From NCBI GenBank assembly GCA_964528095.1, contig CAZGSG010000064.1, positions 1-24,287 on the forward strand: a stretch of 24,287 bases of DNA, read 5' to 3'. The translations under genes and the position numbers were made by a program. This DNA comes from CAZGSG01 sp964528095 (GTDB lineage Bacteria > Bacteroidota > Bacteroidia > Chitinophagales > Chitinophagaceae). The notes beneath the pieces are model-generated. The model did no database searches, was not told where the DNA came from, and saw nothing but the letters and a program-made list of their open reading frames with translations. Shown in pieces: positions 18,300 through 24,287 of the stretch (the stretch's first letter is position 1; each line of letters starts with the position of its first letter).

Positions 18300-19847
18300 A
18301 TGAATAAGAGACGATTACTATTATGCACGATTGCTGTCGCGCTGCAACAATTCCTGGTTGCACAAAATAAAATCAGTATCAATACCACGGGAGCAACTGA
18401 TACCATCAACCGGAATATCTATGGTCATTTCGCCGAGCACCTGGGTCATTGCGTGTATGGTGGGTTATATGTAGGAGACAAAAACAAATCCATCCCCAAT
18501 AATAACGGTATACGACTTGATGTAGTGAACGCGCTTAAAAAATTAAAAGCGCCGGTATTACGCTGGCCGGGAGGATGTTTTGCTGATAGCTACCACTGGC
18601 AGGATGGCATAGGCCCAAAAGAAAAACGCAGGCATACGGAAAACTCAGCATGGGGCAATGTGCGGGAAGACAATAGTTTTGGTACCAACGAATTCTTACA
18701 GCTATGTGAACTGATTAATGCCGCACCCTATCTTGCCGTGAACATGGGTAGCGGCACTGTACAGGAAGCTACCGACTGGGTAAAATATGTAAACCATGCC
18801 AATGGCAGCAGCTACCTTACTGATCTTAGGGAAAAAAGCGGAAGAACAAAACCCTGGAATGTGAAGTTCTGGGGGATCGGCAATGAATCCTGGGACTGCG
18901 GAGGCAACATGACCGTGGACTACTATGTCAACGAGTATAAAAAATACGCGACTGCCATGACCAGTTATGGGAATGGGGACGGACTATTTCGTATAGCAGT
19001 AGGTCCTGGTACGGAAGACTATAGCTGGACGGAATCCCTGATGCGGAACATCCCGCTTAAATTGTTGGAAGGTATTTCAGTGCATCACTATTCCGTTATC
19101 GATTGGGCTAACAAGGGTTCAGCCACGCAGTTTACAGAACAGGAGTATTTTAAAACCATGGAACAGGCATGGCGTATGGAAAGATTCATCACTAAAAACA
19201 GCGAAGTGATGGATAAATATGATCCAAAAAAGAAGATAGCGCTCATTGTAGATGAATGGGGAGGTTGGTATGAAACAGAGCCGGGCACCAACAAGAATTT
19301 TCTATACCAGCAAAACAGCATGAGAGATGCAATGATCGCCGGCCTTACACTGAATATTTTCAATAACCATGCAGACAGGGTTCGAATGGCAAACCTTGCT
19401 CAAATAGTCAATGTGCTGCAGGCCGTCCTACTCACAAAAGAAGAAAAACTGGTACTCACCCCTACCTATCATGTAATGGAAATGTACAATGTGCACCAGG
19501 ATGCGCTTTTATTGCCATTGACTGTCACCGGCAATGACTATGTGCTCGCAGACAGGAAGATCAAGGCTATTTCGGCTTCCGCGTCCAGGGACAAAAATGG
19601 GATCGCGCATATATCGATTGTGAATATTGATGCAACAAAAGAGCAAAAGATCAGTATTGACCTTGGGAGTATAATGACCAGTACTATTTCCGGTCGTATT
19701 CTTCAATCGGGCAGGCTCCAGGATCACAATAGTTTTGAAAAACCCAATACCGTGCAACCTGCTGTTTTCTCCAATTTTAAATTAAACAATGGTCAACTGG
19801 AACTGACGGTTCCTCGTTTTAGTGTGATAGTGCTTGAACTGAAATGA
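18300..19847 (+). CDS. GH51 alpha-L-arabinofuranosidase
   Basis: Enzyme of 515 aa removing alpha-1,2/1,3-linked arabinofuranose from arabinoxylan. A signal peptide-like N-terminus (MNKRRLLLCTIAVALQQFLVAQ) suggests periplasmic location. GH51 hallmarks: YGHFAEHLGHCVYGGLYVG, LRWPGGCFADSYHWQDGIG, acid/base E196 in WGIGNESWDCGG and nucleophile E319 in LIVDEWGGWYE, followed by a C-terminal beta-sandwich ending VPRFSVIVLELK. Length is typical. It is the last gene of the co-directional series, separated from CE4 by 78 nt that hold a 7-bp inverted repeat, so it may have partly separate expression. After it come about 750 nt without a convincing gene. Confidence 0.96.
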   Translation: MNKRRLLLCTIAVALQQFLVAQNKISINTTGATDTINRNIYGHFAEHLGHCVYGGLYVGDKNKSIPNNNGIRLDVVNALKKLKAPVLRWPGGCFADSYHWQDGIGPKEKRRHTENSAWGNVREDNSFGTNEFLQLCELINAAPYLAVNMGSGTVQEATDWVKYVNHANGSSYLTDLREKSGRTKPWNVKFWGIGNESWDCGGNMTVDYYVNEYKKYATAMTSYGNGDGLFRIAVGPGTEDYSWTESLMRNIPLKLLEGISVHHYSVIDWANKGSATQFTEQEYFKTMEQAWRMERFITKNSEVMDKYDPKKKIALIVDEWGGWYETEPGTNKNFLYQQNSMRDAMIAGLTLNIFNNHADRVRMANLAQIVNVLQAVLLTKEEKLVLTPTYHVMEMYNVHQDALLLPLTVTGNDYVLADRKIKAISASASRDKNGIAHISIVNIDATKEQKISIDLGSIMTSTISGRILQSGRLQDHNSFEKPNTVQPAVFSNFKLNNGQLELTVPRFSVIVLELK

Positions 19848-19880
19848 AAAGGCTATTCGATATTGTCAAAGTCTGTGAGT

Positions 19881-20110
19881 AGAAGTCATCTCAACAGTGT
19901 TCTTAACAGGACAATATCATAGCTGGCTGTTTTCACAAAGTGAAAACAATCCTTAGCTCAACCCTGTGCTAATAGCGAAGTTCTTCCTTCGCTCATTTTC
20001 TCTGTTAGCTCTTTTGAAACCCCCATCGAGATATAGGAGCTACAAATCTATTTCGGAAACCCACTGGTACAACTGGCCATTAATGAAGAACTACTTTTGA
20101 GATGAGTTCT
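19881..20110. repeat. 230-bp segment bounded by 24/25-bp imperfect inverted repeats
   Basis: Positions 19881-19904 and the reverse complement of 20086-20110 align with 22 identities over 25 columns (two mismatches, one 1-nt gap). Both start AGAA(G/C)TCATCTCAA. This has the shape of terminal inverted repeats of a small non-autonomous element (MITE-like) or of an eroded insertion sequence. No clear target-site duplication is seen, although GTCTG occurs close outside both ends (19871-19875 and 20112-20116). No transposase is encoded inside. Confidence 0.45.
19974..19993 (+). terminator. Possible terminator of the xylan locus
   Basis: AGCGAAG at 19974-19980 pairs perfectly with CTTCGCT at 19987-19993 over a 6-nt loop, followed by CATTTTCTCT. 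This is the best intrinsic-terminator-like hairpin downstream of GH51. The T-run is interrupted and the stem only 7 bp, so confidence is modest. Another hairpin (GTTTTCAC, 19929-19936, with GTGAAAAC, 19940-19947, 3-nt loop) lies just before it and has no T-run. Confidence 0.35.
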
Positions 20111-20539
20111 GGTCTGCCTTCAACCGCTTTTAAGATAGAAGCTCTTCCTGTAAGAATGAGGGGGCGAGGCATAAGATTCGTTCGAGCGAAGTTTGGTCAA
20201 TGTTCTAAAAAAATAATTTTCCATCGTGAACAACAATGAATTTATAATTAGTTGAAGTTCTGTTTTCATTTCGTTCGCAAAACCTTCAATCGTTTTCCTG
20301 ATTGTTTCAGCATATTCATCATGCTATTCTCTTCTATTTGTTCTTCCTGTACATTTTTATCTTTTTCTTTACTATCAAATGTTATCGGTCGGAACTTCAT
20401 CTTTCCGCATTAATTGTGATTAAAACTGGCAAAAAGCGGGTAATATTCCTATCTAGCCCTCAAAAACACCTGAATTTTATTAAAGACAGCGTATTTTTCA
20501 ACATTCGTGCATAATTATGCCAAATTTGATCCAGAAAAT

Positions 20540-20591
20540 TTTGGTGCGATAACTGTCAGACTGTATTTTTGCACCCCGTTATAAATACGGG
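20540..20591 (+). promoter_or_regulatory. Bacteroidota-type promoter of tRNA-Lys
   Basis: TTTG at 20540-20543 is followed after 20 nt by TATTTTTG at 20564-20571, an exact match to the Bacteroidota -33 (TTTG) and -7 (TAnnTTTG) consensus. Transcription should start near 20577, giving a leader of about 23 nt before the tRNA. The leader contains a short hairpin, CCCGT (20575-20579) with ACGGG (20587-20591). Confidence 0.8.
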
Positions 20592-20599
20592 AACAGGTT

Positions 20600-20675
20600 G
20601 ATCTCGTAGCTCAGTTGGTAGAGCACATCACTTTTAATGATGGGGCCCTGGGTTCGAGTCCCAGCGGGATCACCA
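20600..20675 (+). tRNA. tRNA-Lys (anticodon TTT), CCA encoded
   Basis: A 73-nt cloverleaf plus encoded CCA. The acceptor stem GATCTCG pairs with CGGGATC (20665-20671, one G-T). The D-arm contains AGCTCAGTTGGTAGAGC, and the anticodon stem-loop is CATCA-CTTTTAA-TGATG with anticodon TTT. The T-arm is CTGGG-TTCGAGT-CCCAG, the discriminator base A (20672), then CCA. It is followed directly by a strong terminator. The serine recombinase frame on the opposite strand runs through its 3' part, which marks this tRNA as a probable integration site. Confidence 0.97.
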
Positions 20676-22185
20676 TATGGGACAAGTCAAAATTCAAACG
20701 ACTTGTCCCATTTTTTTTGGGCTTCAATTCCTTGTCTATTAAGGATATAATGTTGATGATTTCATTCAATCTTTTGGTTCGATGTTGGCAACCGTCGAAT
20801 ACGAGATTTTCAGGGAACATCGAACCAACTATCTTTCGCTTTACTTCTACTGTACCTTCTCTATACAATGTTTCAAGCTGTGCGATGTTGCTAAACGCCT
20901 TGTTCCATAAAGGCTCTACCGTTGTTTGGAAATTTACAGCGGCCTTTAATTTTGCTTCCAGCCGATTGATCTTTTCCTCACATTCAGATTTGATAGCCCG
21001 ATAATCATCGCCTTCAATATCGCCGCACAAAAGCAGTTCTCTTGCTTTTACAACCCGGTTGTTTACCTCCTGCAATTGTACCTTTAAATCTTTTTGTTCA
21101 TCTCTTTCTCCACGTTCTTTTGACTTATATGTTGACGTAATTACGTCTTTGCATATTTCAAGTCTTGAAAGCGGCCAAACATATTTTTTGATCTCGTCAT
21201 ACATTTTATCGTTCGTGTCTTTTGCTTTGTAACGAACACCACAAGCAGAACTGCAATGATAGTAATGGTAATATTGTGTTCTCCCTTTTGATGCACTGGC
21301 TGTCAACATCCTTCCGCATTTTGGACAGATCAGGAAGCCTCTCAATGGAATGCTGTCATCGGCTGTAACTTTTGTTCCCAAAATCCGTTTGCGTCCATCC
21401 AATACATCCTGAACATCATAGAATAGGGCTTCAGAGATCAAAGGTTCATGTTGCCCCTTTGCCAAGAGACTTTCTTCTTCTTTGTATTTGGGAACAAATA
21501 TCAATCCGCAGTATATCGGGTTTCGTATGGCAACCCAAAAGTTATTCTTGCTGCACTTTAATCCTTTTTCTTTTGCTTTTTTCCATACCTGTTCAGTATT
21601 GAGCTTACCGCGAGATAGTTCTTCAAACGCCCACTTCATTATATCACCCTGAATTTCTTTCGGGGCAATATATTTCTTACCGTTCTCATTAACCTTGTTG
21701 GCATAACCAATGGGGGCAGTTCCCATCCAGCGCCCTTCTTTCTTAGCCCTGCGCATCCCATGAAACACATTTAACGCTCTCCGGTCATTCTCTACCTCCG
21801 GTGCAGCGAGGTAAAACGCCAGCATCATTTTGTTTTCCGGAATGGAGAGGTCAAGCGGTTGTTCTACCGCCTGTGGCTCGATACCTAACCGCCGAAGGGT
21901 ACTGATCATTTGGTACGCATCTCCTGCATTACGGCTAAACCTGTCCCATTTCGTAAACAGGATAAGGTCGGTATGTCCTTTGTGTTTCCTTAAATCACCC
22001 AGTAGCCCTGTCCAAGCCGGTCGTTTGAAAGTCTTAGCCGAATGGTCTTCCAAGATCACTTTCCTAACCCGGATATTGTTGATTTCACAGTATTTCCGCA
22101 AACGTTCCTCCTGGTCACGTTGCGAATAGCCTTTATCGGCCTGTTCATCCGTACTTACCCGTACATAAAGGTCTGCTATTTTCAT
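20611..22185 (-). CDS. Large serine recombinase, C-terminal tail encoded antisense to tRNA-Lys
   Basis: Site-specific integrase of 524 aa. The start at 22185 (MKIADLYVRVSTDEQ) places catalytic S11 in the resolvase motif; the frame extends upstream, but that extension is hydrophobic and not family-like. Domains in order: resolvase catalytic domain (about 1-150, with TKWDRFSRNAGDAY), recombinase domain (about 155-275), zinc ribbon (C287, C290, C311, C315), a coiled coil (about 356-418) and a C-terminal segment. Residues about 492-503 are encoded by the tRNA terminator hairpin and about 504-524 (ending GLEPRAPSLKVMCSTN) by antisense tRNA-Lys. The tail is therefore junction-derived, as expected when an element inserts at the 3' end of a tRNA gene. 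It is divergent from the Fic gene across a 216-nt spacer with periodic repeats. Integrase function is inferred from the intact catalytic core. Confidence 0.92.
   Translation of the reverse strand: MKIADLYVRVSTDEQADKGYSQRDQEERLRKYCEINNIRVRKVILEDHSAKTFKRPAWTGLLGDLRKHKGHTDLILFTKWDRFSRNAGDAYQMISTLRRLGIEPQAVEQPLDLSIPENKMMLAFYLAAPEVENDRRALNVFHGMRRAKKEGRWMGTAPIGYANKVNENGKKYIAPKEIQGDIMKWAFEELSRGKLNTEQVWKKAKEKGLKCSKNNFWVAIRNPIYCGLIFVPKYKEEESLLAKGQHEPLISEALFYDVQDVLDGRKRILGTKVTADDSIPLRGFLICPKCGRMLTASASKGRTQYYHYYHCSSACGVRYKAKDTNDKMYDEIKKYVWPLSRLEICKDVITSTYKSKERGERDEQKDLKVQLQEVNNRVVKARELLLCGDIEGDDYRAIKSECEEKINRLEAKLKAAVNFQTTVEPLWNKAFSNIAQLETLYREGTVEVKRKIVGSMFPENLVFDGCQHRTKRLNEIINIISLIDKELKPKKNGTSRLNFDLSHMVIPLGLEPRAPSLKVMCSTN
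20677..20718 (+). terminator. Intrinsic terminator after tRNA-Lys
   Basis: A perfect 12-bp stem (ATGGGACAAGTC at 20677-20688 with GACTTGTCCCAT at 20700-20711) encloses an 11-nt loop and is followed by eight Ts (20711-20718). Orientation serves the tRNA. On the opposite strand the same bases encode part of the recombinase C-terminal tail. Confidence 0.9.
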
Positions 22186-22401
22186 AACTAAAAAATTAAG
22201 TGTGGTACTATGTAAAGATAAGAAGAAAAAATGAAAATGAGCAATATTTAATAGTATTATCACGTCAAAATTTACTAAATTTGCTACATCTTTGTTTAAT
22301 ATTAGAAAACCGACAAGGTTTAATAGGAATTGAACGCCCCTGTTTAATAACATAACAGGCACAGAATAGCCTATTAACCGCATAAATTCAAACTATTCGA
22401 T
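22186..22401. promoter_or_regulatory. Divergent spacer with five-copy 24-bp-periodic motif array
   Basis: The spacer between the recombinase and Fic starts carries ATTTAATA (22246), ATTTACTA (22270) and GTTTAATA (22294, 22318, 22342), each exactly 24 bp apart. All five units also have C at position 21, and four have C at position 18. An inverted version, CCTATTAACC (22370-22379), lies 22 nt before the Fic ATG and mirrors GGTTTAATAGG at 22317-22327. The layout suggests an array of protein-binding sites controlling one or both divergent genes, or a recombinase accessory/attachment site. An exact TAnnTTTG box (TAAATTTG, 22276-22283) is present but has no TTTG box at the proper distance. Confidence 0.65.
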
Positions 22402-23964
22402 ATGGCCACACCCCGCGAAAGATTGGTAGAATCGCTTAAATTCCTGAAAGAATTACAGGATAACGGTGTAGTCGGTATCCATACCGATGAAATGCCCAAC
22501 AGGAAATACAGGGAGATACTGCTTAAAAACGGCTTTATCCGTGAGGTGACAAAGGGATGGTACATACCTACCGATCCTGCTGAAAAGGAAGGTGAAACCA
22601 CGTCCTGGTACAGTTCCTATTGGGAATTTATTGTAAAGTTCCTGAATCACAAATTTGGCGATGACTGGTGCTTGTCAGCAGACCAGTCGCTGCTTATCCA
22701 TGCGGGAAACAGCGCAGTACCTCAACAGTTGATGATACGTTCGCCACAAGGAAATAATAACCCTACGCCCTTACCGCATAACACGTCCCTGTTCAATTTA
22801 AGGACTGGTATTCCCCCAGCGGATCAAACCATCGTAACCAATGGAATCAGGATGTACAATCTGCCGGCTGCTTTGGTTTACAGTTCACCGAGCATTTATA
22901 CAAGGAATGCCATAGATGCCCGCACAGCCCTTACGTTGATAAGAGATGCTTCGGAGGTACTACCTATCCTTTTGGAAAATGGTCACACCACATTTGCGGG
23001 AAGATTGGCAGGCGCTTTTAGAAATATTAACAGGGATAAAATAGCTGACCAGATTGTTGATACTGTTAAGCAGGCAGATTACGATATACGGGAAGAAGAT
23101 CCTTTTGAAACCAAACTGAACCTTAATCTATCCTCCCGTGAACGCTCTCCCTACGCCAATCGCATCAGGCTCATGTGGCAGCAGATGCGTGAGATTATTA
23201 TTTTCAGCTTTCCAAAAGCTCCCGGCATACCCGATGATTCACAAGCCTACCTGAAGGACGTTGACGACATTTACATAACAGATGCCTATCACTCCCTCTC
23301 GATAGAACGGTATCGGGTGACACCGGAACTTATCGAAAGAGTAAGTAGCGGTCAGTGGAACAGTAAGGCGCATGAGGAAGATCGCAAGCAAAGGGATGCT
23401 ATGGCTGCCAGAGGCTACTACCAAGCCTTTCTGCAGGTGAAGGAAACCATCACAGCAATACTGAAGGGAGCCAATTCAGGAAAGCAGGTGGATAAAGATC
23501 ACTCAAAATGGTACAGGCAACTATTCGACCCAAGCGTTACCGCCGGGCTATTAAAAGCGGCGGACCTTGCAGGGTATCGAAACCATCAGGTATATATCGG
23601 GAACTCCAAACACGTTCCTCTGAACGTGGATGCTATGAGAGATGCCATGCCCGTTCTGTTTGAACTATTGGAAGAAGAACCGGAGCCATCGGTCAGGGCA
23701 GTATTGGGTCATTTCATTTTTGTTTTTATCCATCCGTACATGGATGGTAACGGACGAATAGGACGGTTTCTGATGAATGCAATGTTGGCTTCCGGTGGAT
23801 ACCCGTGGACGGTTATACCTGTGGAAAGGAGAACTGAATATATGCAGGCATTGGAGCAGGCAAGTGTAGGACAGGATATAACTTCGTTTGCCACTTTCCT
23901 TGCTTATCTGGTCAACGAGAGGTTAAAAGGAAAAATAGTTGCTAAGTTGCCCGACGCTAAGTAG
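22402..23964 (+). CDS. Fic-domain protein with AbiEi-like N-terminal regulator region
   Basis: Protein of 520 aa. The C-terminal Fic domain has the complete core HPYMDGNGRIGR (H444-R455), including the catalytic histidine and anion-binding glycines, so transfer of AMP or another nucleotide moiety to a hydroxyl side chain is expected. Upstream, YHSLSIERYRVT (about 296-307) corresponds to the inhibitory-helix motif of class II Fic proteins: the blocking Glu (E302) is kept, but the usual following Gly/Asn is Arg303. The first ~230 residues resemble AbiEi-type antitoxin/regulators: a winged-helix-like start (RKYREILLKNGFIREVTKGWYIP) and a second domain. No signal peptide is present. It is divergent from the integrase and convergent with a second recombinase (5-nt gap). 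A toxin, phage-defence or regulatory role is inference; the target is unknown. Confidence 0.88.
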   Translation: MATPRERLVESLKFLKELQDNGVVGIHTDEMPNRKYREILLKNGFIREVTKGWYIPTDPAEKEGETTSWYSSYWEFIVKFLNHKFGDDWCLSADQSLLIHAGNSAVPQQLMIRSPQGNNNPTPLPHNTSLFNLRTGIPPADQTIVTNGIRMYNLPAALVYSSPSIYTRNAIDARTALTLIRDASEVLPILLENGHTTFAGRLAGAFRNINRDKIADQIVDTVKQADYDIREEDPFETKLNLNLSSRERSPYANRIRLMWQQMREIIIFSFPKAPGIPDDSQAYLKDVDDIYITDAYHSLSIERYRVTPELIERVSSGQWNSKAHEEDRKQRDAMAARGYYQAFLQVKETITAILKGANSGKQVDKDHSKWYRQLFDPSVTAGLLKAADLAGYRNHQVYIGNSKHVPLNVDAMRDAMPVLFELLEEEPEPSVRAVLGHFIFVFIHPYMDGNGRIGRFLMNAMLASGGYPWTVIPVERRTEYMQALEQASVGQDITSFATFLAYLVNERLKGKIVAKLPDAK

Positions 23965-23997
23965 AACGGCTACATCCTATTTCGTAGTACGGCTACA
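23961..23997. repeat. Imperfect tandem direct repeat at the Fic/recombinase 3' junction
   Basis: GTAGAACGGCTACA (23961-23974) and GTAGTACGGCTACA (23984-23997) share 13 of 14 bases with a period of 23 bp. Each copy also has GTAG/CTAC ends that can pair. The repeat begins in the Fic stop codon and covers the end of the second recombinase gene, a typical position for an attachment-site component. Confidence 0.55.
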
Positions 23998-24287
23998 GCA
24001 TGTTTGCGGTGCAGATGGACACTTTCAGCCTGATAGTTCTCATTACTTTTTGCCTCTATTTCCCGTGGAGATTTTCTGCTTTTGGTCAATAAGCTGATAG
24101 CTGTACTCACTGTTGTGCGATGAAGTTTTTCACCGTTGCACGTCAGGTTATCGGGAAACAGTGTACTTACGATTTTTCTTTTTTGTATAACAGTTCCATT
24201 TTGAAACAACTCTTCTAAATGTGACACTTTTGAAATTGGAAGATTCCATAGTAATTCCATATTTTCTGAAAATGAAATGGATGTTTT
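23970..24287 (-). CDS. Second large serine recombinase, C-terminal fragment (continues past window edge)
   Basis: The frame is open to the last base of the window, so only about 105 C-terminal residues are visible. MELLWNLPISKVSHLEELFQ, NGTVIQKRKIVSTLFPDNL and LHRTTVSTAISLL align well with the end of the first recombinase (EPLWNKAFSNIAQLETLYRE, GTVEVKRKIVGSMFPENL, HRTKRLNEIINIISLI). The two are related but clearly diverged paralogues. The final stretch, after about KSPREIE, has no counterpart and may be derived from its own integration junction. It ends in TAG at 23970-23972, 5 nt from the Fic stop and inside the 23-bp-period direct repeat. Whether the gene is complete to the right cannot be seen. 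Confidence 0.82.
   Translation of the reverse strand, partial: KTSISFSENMELLWNLPISKVSHLEELFQNGTVIQKRKIVSTLFPDNLTCNGEKLHRTTVSTAISLLTKSRKSPREIEAKSNENYQAESVHLHRKHAVAVLRNRM

Larger units (their letters stand above)
19848..20599. other. About 750 nt with no convincing gene
   Basis: This spacer separates the xylan locus from tRNA-Lys. I see several hairpins near its start, a 230-bp segment bounded by imperfect inverted repeats, and the tRNA promoter at its end. Two short minus-strand frames (44 aa at 20266-20400 and 30 aa at 20080-20172) and one low-complexity plus frame (20302-20514) are present, none recognisable. It looks like decayed or non-coding accessory DNA. Confidence 0.6.

Noticed and set aside
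19929..19947. Terminator from the 8-bp hairpin GTTTTCAC/GTGAAAAC
   Set aside because: The stem is perfect, but no T-run follows; the hairpin at 19974-19993 is the better, though still weak, candidate.
20302..20514. 70-aa plus-strand protein
   Set aside because: Low-complexity Phe/Leu/Ile-rich translation of AT-rich DNA with no motif, in the spacer close to the tRNA promoter.
22246..22365. CRISPR array
   Set aside because: The conserved part is only 8 bp with a 24-bp unit, and no cas genes are visible; a protein-binding array fits better.
22186..22383. N-terminal extension of the recombinase to 22383
   Set aside because: The extra 66 residues are hydrophobic translation of the AT-rich repeat spacer, whereas the resolvase family starts a few residues before the YVRVSTDEQ motif, matching ATG 22185.

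Overview
The window reads as a draft-assembly contig from a Bacteroidota bacterium. Chitinophagaceae is my best guess, from protein style, moderate GC, lack of strong Shine-Dalgarno sequences and a textbook Bacteroidota promoter (TTTG, 20-nt spacer, TAnnTTTG) ahead of the tRNA gene. A run of 10 Ns at 7219-7228 marks a scaffold gap.

Region 1 (1-19847) is one co-directional (+) glucuronoarabinoxylan-degradation locus. It opens with the C-terminus of a LacI-family regulator. Then come a GH67 alpha-glucuronidase, an SDR oxidoreductase, a GH115 xylan alpha-glucuronidase interrupted by an in-frame stop, a GH10 xylanase lipoprotein, a GPH-family symporter split by the gap, a GH43 without signal peptide, a secreted GH43, a GH3 with PA14 insert, a sialate-O-acetylesterase-like esterase, a CE15 glucuronoyl esterase, a CE4-type deacetylase and a GH51 arabinofuranosidase. 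Most gaps are 4-37 nt; only 8367-8546 (180 nt) and 18222-18299 (78 nt) are larger. Together the enzymes would cut the xylan backbone (GH10), remove 4-O-methylglucuronate (GH115, GH67) and its lignin esters (CE15), remove acetyl groups (SIAE-like, CE4) and arabinose (GH51, GH43), and finish xylo-oligomers (GH3, GH43). The symporter and SDR would serve uptake and uronate catabolism. No SusC/SusD pair lies inside the window.

Region 2 (19848-20599) has no convincing gene. It holds hairpins, a 230-bp segment bounded by imperfect 24/25-bp inverted repeats (19881-20110), short unrecognised minus-strand frames and the promoter of tRNA-Lys(TTT) at 20600-20675.

Region 3 (20611-24287) looks like an integrated island at tRNA-Lys. 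A large serine recombinase (minus strand) has its last ~33 codons written antisense through the tRNA terminator and the tRNA itself. Divergent from it is a Fic-domain protein with an AbiEi-like N-terminal regulator region. Between their starts is a five-copy array of an RTTTAMTA motif at exactly 24-bp spacing, plus an inverted partner. A second serine recombinase, only its C-terminus visible, enters from the right edge, ending 5 nt from the Fic stop at an imperfect 14-bp direct repeat. This recombinase/Fic/periodic-operator module is the most unusual part of the window.
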